33,383 bases of DNA, taken from NCBI RefSeq assembly GCF_026627505.1, contig NZ_JAPNLK010000087.1, forward strand, positions 1 through 33,383. Reading direction: 5' to 3'. The stretch is from Streptomyces sp. H27-H5 (GTDB lineage Bacteria; Actinomycetota; Actinomycetes; Streptomycetales; Streptomycetaceae). Shown here piece by piece: positions 30,273-33,383 of this stretch (positions are counted from its first letter, which is position 1; the number at the start of each line of letters is the position of its first letter). The notes beneath the pieces are model-generated. The model had not been told where the DNA came from and searched no databases. It saw nothing but the letters and a program-made list of their open reading frames with translations. Position numbers and translations under genes: made by a program.

Positions 30273-31184
30273 TCAGGCCGCGACGAGGTAGGAGAAGACC
30301 GACTCGAGGGACTCGTCGGAGGGCGAGACCGTCAGCAGCCGGATGCCGTGCTCGCGGGCGACCCGCGGCAGCAGCTCGGTGAAGCGCCCGAAGTCGACGG
30401 CCTGGACGCGCAGGACGCCTTCCTTCAGGTCGACCTCGATACCGGCGGTGGACGGGTCGGCGATCAGGGCCGCGGCAAGGGCCCGGTCGTCGGAGGAACG
30501 GATCAGGTAGCGGTGCGGACGGTCCGTCATCAGGCGACGGATCTTGCGGAAGTCACCGGAAGCCGCGTGCCGGCCGGCCACGACCACCTCGATGTGGGAG
30601 GCGAGCTGTTCGACCTCCTCCAGGATGTGGGAGGAGAAGAGCACGGTGCGTCCCTCGTCGCCCATGCGCCTCAGCAGGTCCATGAGCTGCATGCGCTGAC
30701 GCGGGTCCATGCCGTTGAACGGCTCGTCGAGGAGCAGCACCGACGGGTCGTGGACGAGGGCGGAGGCCATCTTCACGCGCTGGCGCATGCCCTTGGAGTA
30801 CGTGGCGATCTTGCGGTCCTGGGCGTACTCCATCTCGACGGTGGCCAGGGCCCGCTGGGCGGCCGCGTCGTCGAGTCCGTGGAGTTCGGCGTTGGCGACG
30901 ACGAACTCGCGGCCGGTGAGGAAGTCGTACATGGCCTCGCGCTCGGGCACGACGCCGATCTGCTTGTAGACCTGCTCGTTGCGCCAGATCGGCGTCCCGT
31001 CCAGGGTGACCGTGCCGGTGGAGGGGGCCAGGAAGCCGCCCATCATGTTGATGAGCGTGGACTTGCCCGCACCGTTGGGACCGAGGAGGCCGGTGACACC
31101 CGGACCGATGCGCATGGTCACGTCGTTGACGGCGACGACGTTCCCGAACCAGCGGGAGGTGTGGTCGATGTCGATGATGGTCAC
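30273..31184 (-). CDS. ABC transporter ATP-binding protein, third gene of operon
   Basis: 303-aa ATPase. GTG 31184 overlaps the preceding permease stop (GTGA); the open frame extends much further upstream but would overlap the permease completely. Walker A is GPNGAGKST, the signature is YSKGMRQRV, Walker B is VLLLDEPFNGMDP, and SSHILEEVE contains the switch His. A C-terminal region of about 90 residues follows the nucleotide-binding domain. The sequence resembles the ATPase at 32058-33065, suggesting an ancestral duplication of an ATPase-permease pair. Confidence 0.93.
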   Translation of the reverse strand: MTIIDIDHTSRWFGNVVAVNDVTMRIGPGVTGLLGPNGAGKSTLINMMGGFLAPSTGTVTLDGTPIWRNEQVYKQIGVVPEREAMYDFLTGREFVVANAELHGLDDAAAQRALATVEMEYAQDRKIATYSKGMRQRVKMASALVHDPSVLLLDEPFNGMDPRQRMQLMDLLRRMGDEGRTVLFSSHILEEVEQLASHIEVVVAGRHAASGDFRKIRRLMTDRPHRYLIRSSDDRALAAALIADPSTAGIEVDLKEGVLRVQAVDFGRFTELLPRVAREHGIRLLTVSPSDESLESVFSYLVAA

Positions 31185-32068
31185 AGCCCGGCCTTCCGGT
31201 AGCGGGCCATCAGTGCGGCGTAGGAGCCGGCGATGAGCCCGAGGGCGACGAGCAGGTAGACGAAGCCAATGCCGGCCGTGGGGCCCTCGCCGCCGGGGAA
31301 GGCGGAGGTGCCGTTGAGGAAGGCGGTCTGGATGCCGTCGATCAGGGTGATCGGGGAGAACAGGCCCAGCCAGTCGATGGCGCCGGTGGAGCCGGTGTTG
31401 TACGCGATGCCCTGTACGGCGGTCACGGCTCCGTACGGGATCAAGAGCACGGCGATGATGGCGGCGACGCCGAACCCGCGACGCGGCGTCAGCGCGGCCA
31501 TGACCAGGCCGAGGCCGGCGAAAAGCAGCGACAGGAGCAGTACGGAGGCCAGCCCCTGCCCGAAGCCCTCGGTCTGGTCCCCGAAGTCGAACTTCGCGAG
31601 CAGCGAGCCGATGTACATGATCAGCAGCGGGGTCGCGGTGAGGATGAACAGGGCCGAGGCCATGGCCGCGAACTTGGCCACGACGTAGTCCACGCGCTCG
31701 ATGGGCCGCGAGAAGTACAGCGGCACCGTCTTGAAGCGCAGGTCCCGGGAGACCGACTGCGGGGCCTGGGAGGCGAGGTACAGGCCGATGATCACCTGGG
31801 TGGTCAGGGCGTACGTCGTGTACTTGATCGGCAGGTCGGTGGAGCCGGGCACCGCGATGGCCACCGCGACGATGATCAGCGCGGGAACGCACATCACCGC
31901 GAAGAGGATCATCGGCAGCACTTTGGACTTGGCCGAGCGACCGAGGCCGTACGCGCCGCGCAGCGACTGCGAGAACAGCGACTTGCGCGCGTAGGCACGG
32001 CCGAGCCGGGGGCCGTCGTAGGACCGGTAGCCGATGTTGTGGATCTGGGTCGAGGTGTCAGGCGCCAT
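31181..32068 (-). CDS. ABC transporter permease, second gene of operon
   Basis: 295-aa ABC-2-type permease from ATG 32068, which overlaps the end of the first ATPase gene by 11 nt. The cytoplasmic N-terminus carries IHNIGYRSYDGPRLGRAYA, a conserved segment in streptomycete members. About six transmembrane segments follow. The cytoplasmic loop SVSRDLRFKTVPLYFSRPIE precedes the third helix as in multicopper-type ABC-2 permeases. It overlaps its neighbours on both sides, so stoichiometry is probably set by coupled translation. Substrate cannot be inferred. Confidence 0.9.
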   Translation of the reverse strand: MAPDTSTQIHNIGYRSYDGPRLGRAYARKSLFSQSLRGAYGLGRSAKSKVLPMILFAVMCVPALIIVAVAIAVPGSTDLPIKYTTYALTTQVIIGLYLASQAPQSVSRDLRFKTVPLYFSRPIERVDYVVAKFAAMASALFILTATPLLIMYIGSLLAKFDFGDQTEGFGQGLASVLLLSLLFAGLGLVMAALTPRRGFGVAAIIAVLLIPYGAVTAVQGIAYNTGSTGAIDWLGLFSPITLIDGIQTAFLNGTSAFPGGEGPTAGIGFVYLLVALGLIAGSYAALMARYRKAGL

Positions 32069-33065
32069 CGGAACCGGCTCCCTTCTGCTGGGTGGGCCGC
32101 GCCTGCGGGGCGTGCGGCGCGGACGGGTCGTTGTCGCGGAAGACCTCCGCGATGTGGTGGCGGCGCTGCTCCATGCGGACCAGGCCGATCCCCAGGTCGG
32201 CGACGGTGTCGCGGACCGTGTCGTACGTCTCCTCGCCCGTCGCCTCGACGAGGAGGACGTGGCCTGCGCCCGGCAGGCCCTGCTCCTCGCCCACGTGCAG
32301 GGTGATGCCCGCCTCGGTGAGCGCCTTGCGCAGCGCGGCGGTGCCGTCCGGGTGGGTGTCGGAATCGGTGACCTCGACCGCCAGGGTCGTGGTGCTCTGC
32401 ATGAACTCGCTGGTGGAGCTGGAGCGCAGGAGCTTGCCGCCGTCGACGACCACGACGTGGTCGCAGGTCCGCTCCAGCTCTCCGAGAAGGTGCGAGGTGA
32501 CCAGGACAGAGATCCCGAAGTCGGTGTGGATACGGCGGATCAGGCCGAGCATCTCGTCGCGACCGACCGGGTCCAGGCCGTTGGTGGGCTCGTCGAGCAG
32601 CACCAGCTGGGGGTCGTGGACGAGCGCCTGGGCCAGCTTGACCCGCTGCTTCATGCCCGTGGAGTAGCCGCCGATGGGGCGGTAGCGCTCCTCGTACAGA
32701 CCCACGTGGCGCAGGGTGTCGGCGGTCCGTTCGCGGGCGGCGGTCGGGGGCAGCCCGGACATGCGCGCCATGTGCACGACGAACTCGGTGGCCGAGACGT
32801 CGGGGGGCAGGCAGTCGTGCTCGGGCATGTAGCCGACACGCTCACGGATGGCGCTGCCATGCGTGGAGACGTCGAGTCCGAGCACGGCGGCACGGCCCTC
32901 GGTGGCGGGGGACAGTCCCAGCAGAATCTTGATCAGCGTGGACTTGCCGGCTCCGTTGGCGCCCACGAGCCCGGTAACGCCGGGCCCGATGTCCAGGGAG
33001 AGCCGGTCGAGGGCGGTCACTCGGGGGTACCGCTTGCTCAGGCTTTCGGTCGCGATGACAGTCAC
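32058..33065 (-). CDS. ABC transporter ATP-binding protein, first gene of operon
   Basis: 335-aa ATPase, GTG 33065. TAACGT sits 7 nt upstream of the start and no ribosome site is visible, so the operon mRNA may be leaderless. Walker A is GANGAGKST, the signature is YSTGMKQRV, Walker B is LVLLDEPTNGLDP, and TSHLLGELE contains the switch His. A C-terminal accessory region (about 225-335) ends in a Pro/Gln/Lys-rich tail. It is the first of four minus-strand genes (ATPase, permease, ATPase, permease), all overlapping or tightly spaced. Confidence 0.93.
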   Translation of the reverse strand: MTVIATESLSKRYPRVTALDRLSLDIGPGVTGLVGANGAGKSTLIKILLGLSPATEGRAAVLGLDVSTHGSAIRERVGYMPEHDCLPPDVSATEFVVHMARMSGLPPTAARERTADTLRHVGLYEERYRPIGGYSTGMKQRVKLAQALVHDPQLVLLDEPTNGLDPVGRDEMLGLIRRIHTDFGISVLVTSHLLGELERTCDHVVVVDGGKLLRSSSTSEFMQSTTTLAVEVTDSDTHPDGTAALRKALTEAGITLHVGEEQGLPGAGHVLLVEATGEETYDTVRDTVADLGIGLVRMEQRRHHIAEVFRDNDPSAPHAPQARPTQQKGAGSDGA

Positions 33066-33264
33066 AGGCTCGACGTTAGTGGTGCGTGCCGCGCGGATCG
33101 TCAGACCAGGAGCCGGATCCCGTCTCCGCCTTGAGGACTACAGGACCCGCCCAAAGGCTGATGTGGCCCGGGTTGAGTCGGCACGGAGCGCGGTGACGGT
33201 GTTGCCATCGTTCCGTTTCTCCGTGCCGCTCGCCGAACCCGGCGTGCACCTCTCAACCTCGATC

Positions 33265-33291
33265 CACCGCGTGATCTTTGATCACGCGGTG
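33265..33291 (+). terminator. Hairpin with T-rich tail near the right edge
   Basis: CACCGCGTGATC (33265-33276), loop TTT, GATCACGCGGTG (33280-33291), then TGATTGCTTTTG. It is a strong intrinsic terminator for plus-strand transcripts, yet no plus-strand gene precedes it. The 318-bp stretch from 33066 to the edge contains no ORF I can support; it may be the flank of a gene or insertion sequence lying beyond the window. Confidence 0.5.
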
Positions 33292-33383
33292 TGATTGCTT
33301 TTGTGGTGGGTTTCCGGATTCGGGCAGGCCGGTATCCCGGGTGGCCGTCCCGGTGGCGGGTTCTCCGAGGTTCTTTCTGGTCG

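Overview
The window is chromosomal DNA from a high-GC actinomycete, almost certainly a Streptomyces. The evidence is extreme third-position G+C, many GTG and TTG starts, GTGA/ATGA gene overlaps, a class II tRNA-Ser(UGA), four copies of the streptomycete parS palindrome GTTTCACGTGAAAC, and a gene order (HtrA-like protease, GDPD, SEC-C protein, PP2C, pepP, copper cluster, DyP peroxidase, pheA, serS, ABC operon) that from memory matches the conserved core close to oriC in S. coelicolor. The parS density and a DnaA-box cluster also point to the oriC-proximal core.

Left edge (1-2900): probably the end of an integrated element. It holds the tail of an upstream ORF, an intrinsic terminator, a tyrosine integrase (start reassigned to a TTG at 194), a ten-copy 9-bp G/C array and a small secreted protein with four 14-residue repeats. 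It ends at a tRNA-Ser gene whose 3' end faces the element. Next, 2932-8395 on the minus strand, come a secreted trypsin-like protease, a LysR regulator / cysteine dioxygenase / YeiH-type exporter group that looks like a sulfur-handling unit, and a membrane-anchored HtrA protease with a PDZ domain.

Centre (8630-17032): a glycerophosphodiester phosphodiesterase, two RsbW-like ATP-binding proteins, a SEC-C protein, a small secreted protein, a prim-pol-like protein that seems to lack its catalytic acids, a GAF-PP2C protein with one metal-binding Asp replaced by Ser, and Xaa-Pro aminopeptidase. From 17254 to 23425 a plus-strand run encodes extracytoplasmic copper handling: a His-containing membrane protein, YcnI-like protein, Sco lipoprotein, PCuAC lipoprotein, CopC-CopD fusion and a Tat-exported DyP peroxidase. 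This resembles the Sco/ECuC/DtpA copper-trafficking cluster known from S. lividans. Two parS sites are embedded in the CopCD coding sequence.

Right part: pheA and serS flank an intergenic region carrying DnaA boxes. It has been split by an intact 1508-bp ISL3-family insertion sequence with perfect 26-bp inverted repeats and an 8-bp target duplication. serS is translationally coupled to a HAD hydrolase. A rhomboid-like gene ends inside a fourth parS. A four-gene ABC operon (two ATPases, two permeases) on the minus strand closes the window. The last 318 bases hold no gene I can support.

Coordinates, motifs, palindromes and overlaps were read directly from the sequence. Family names rest on recognised motifs. 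Synteny statements are from memory and were not checked.
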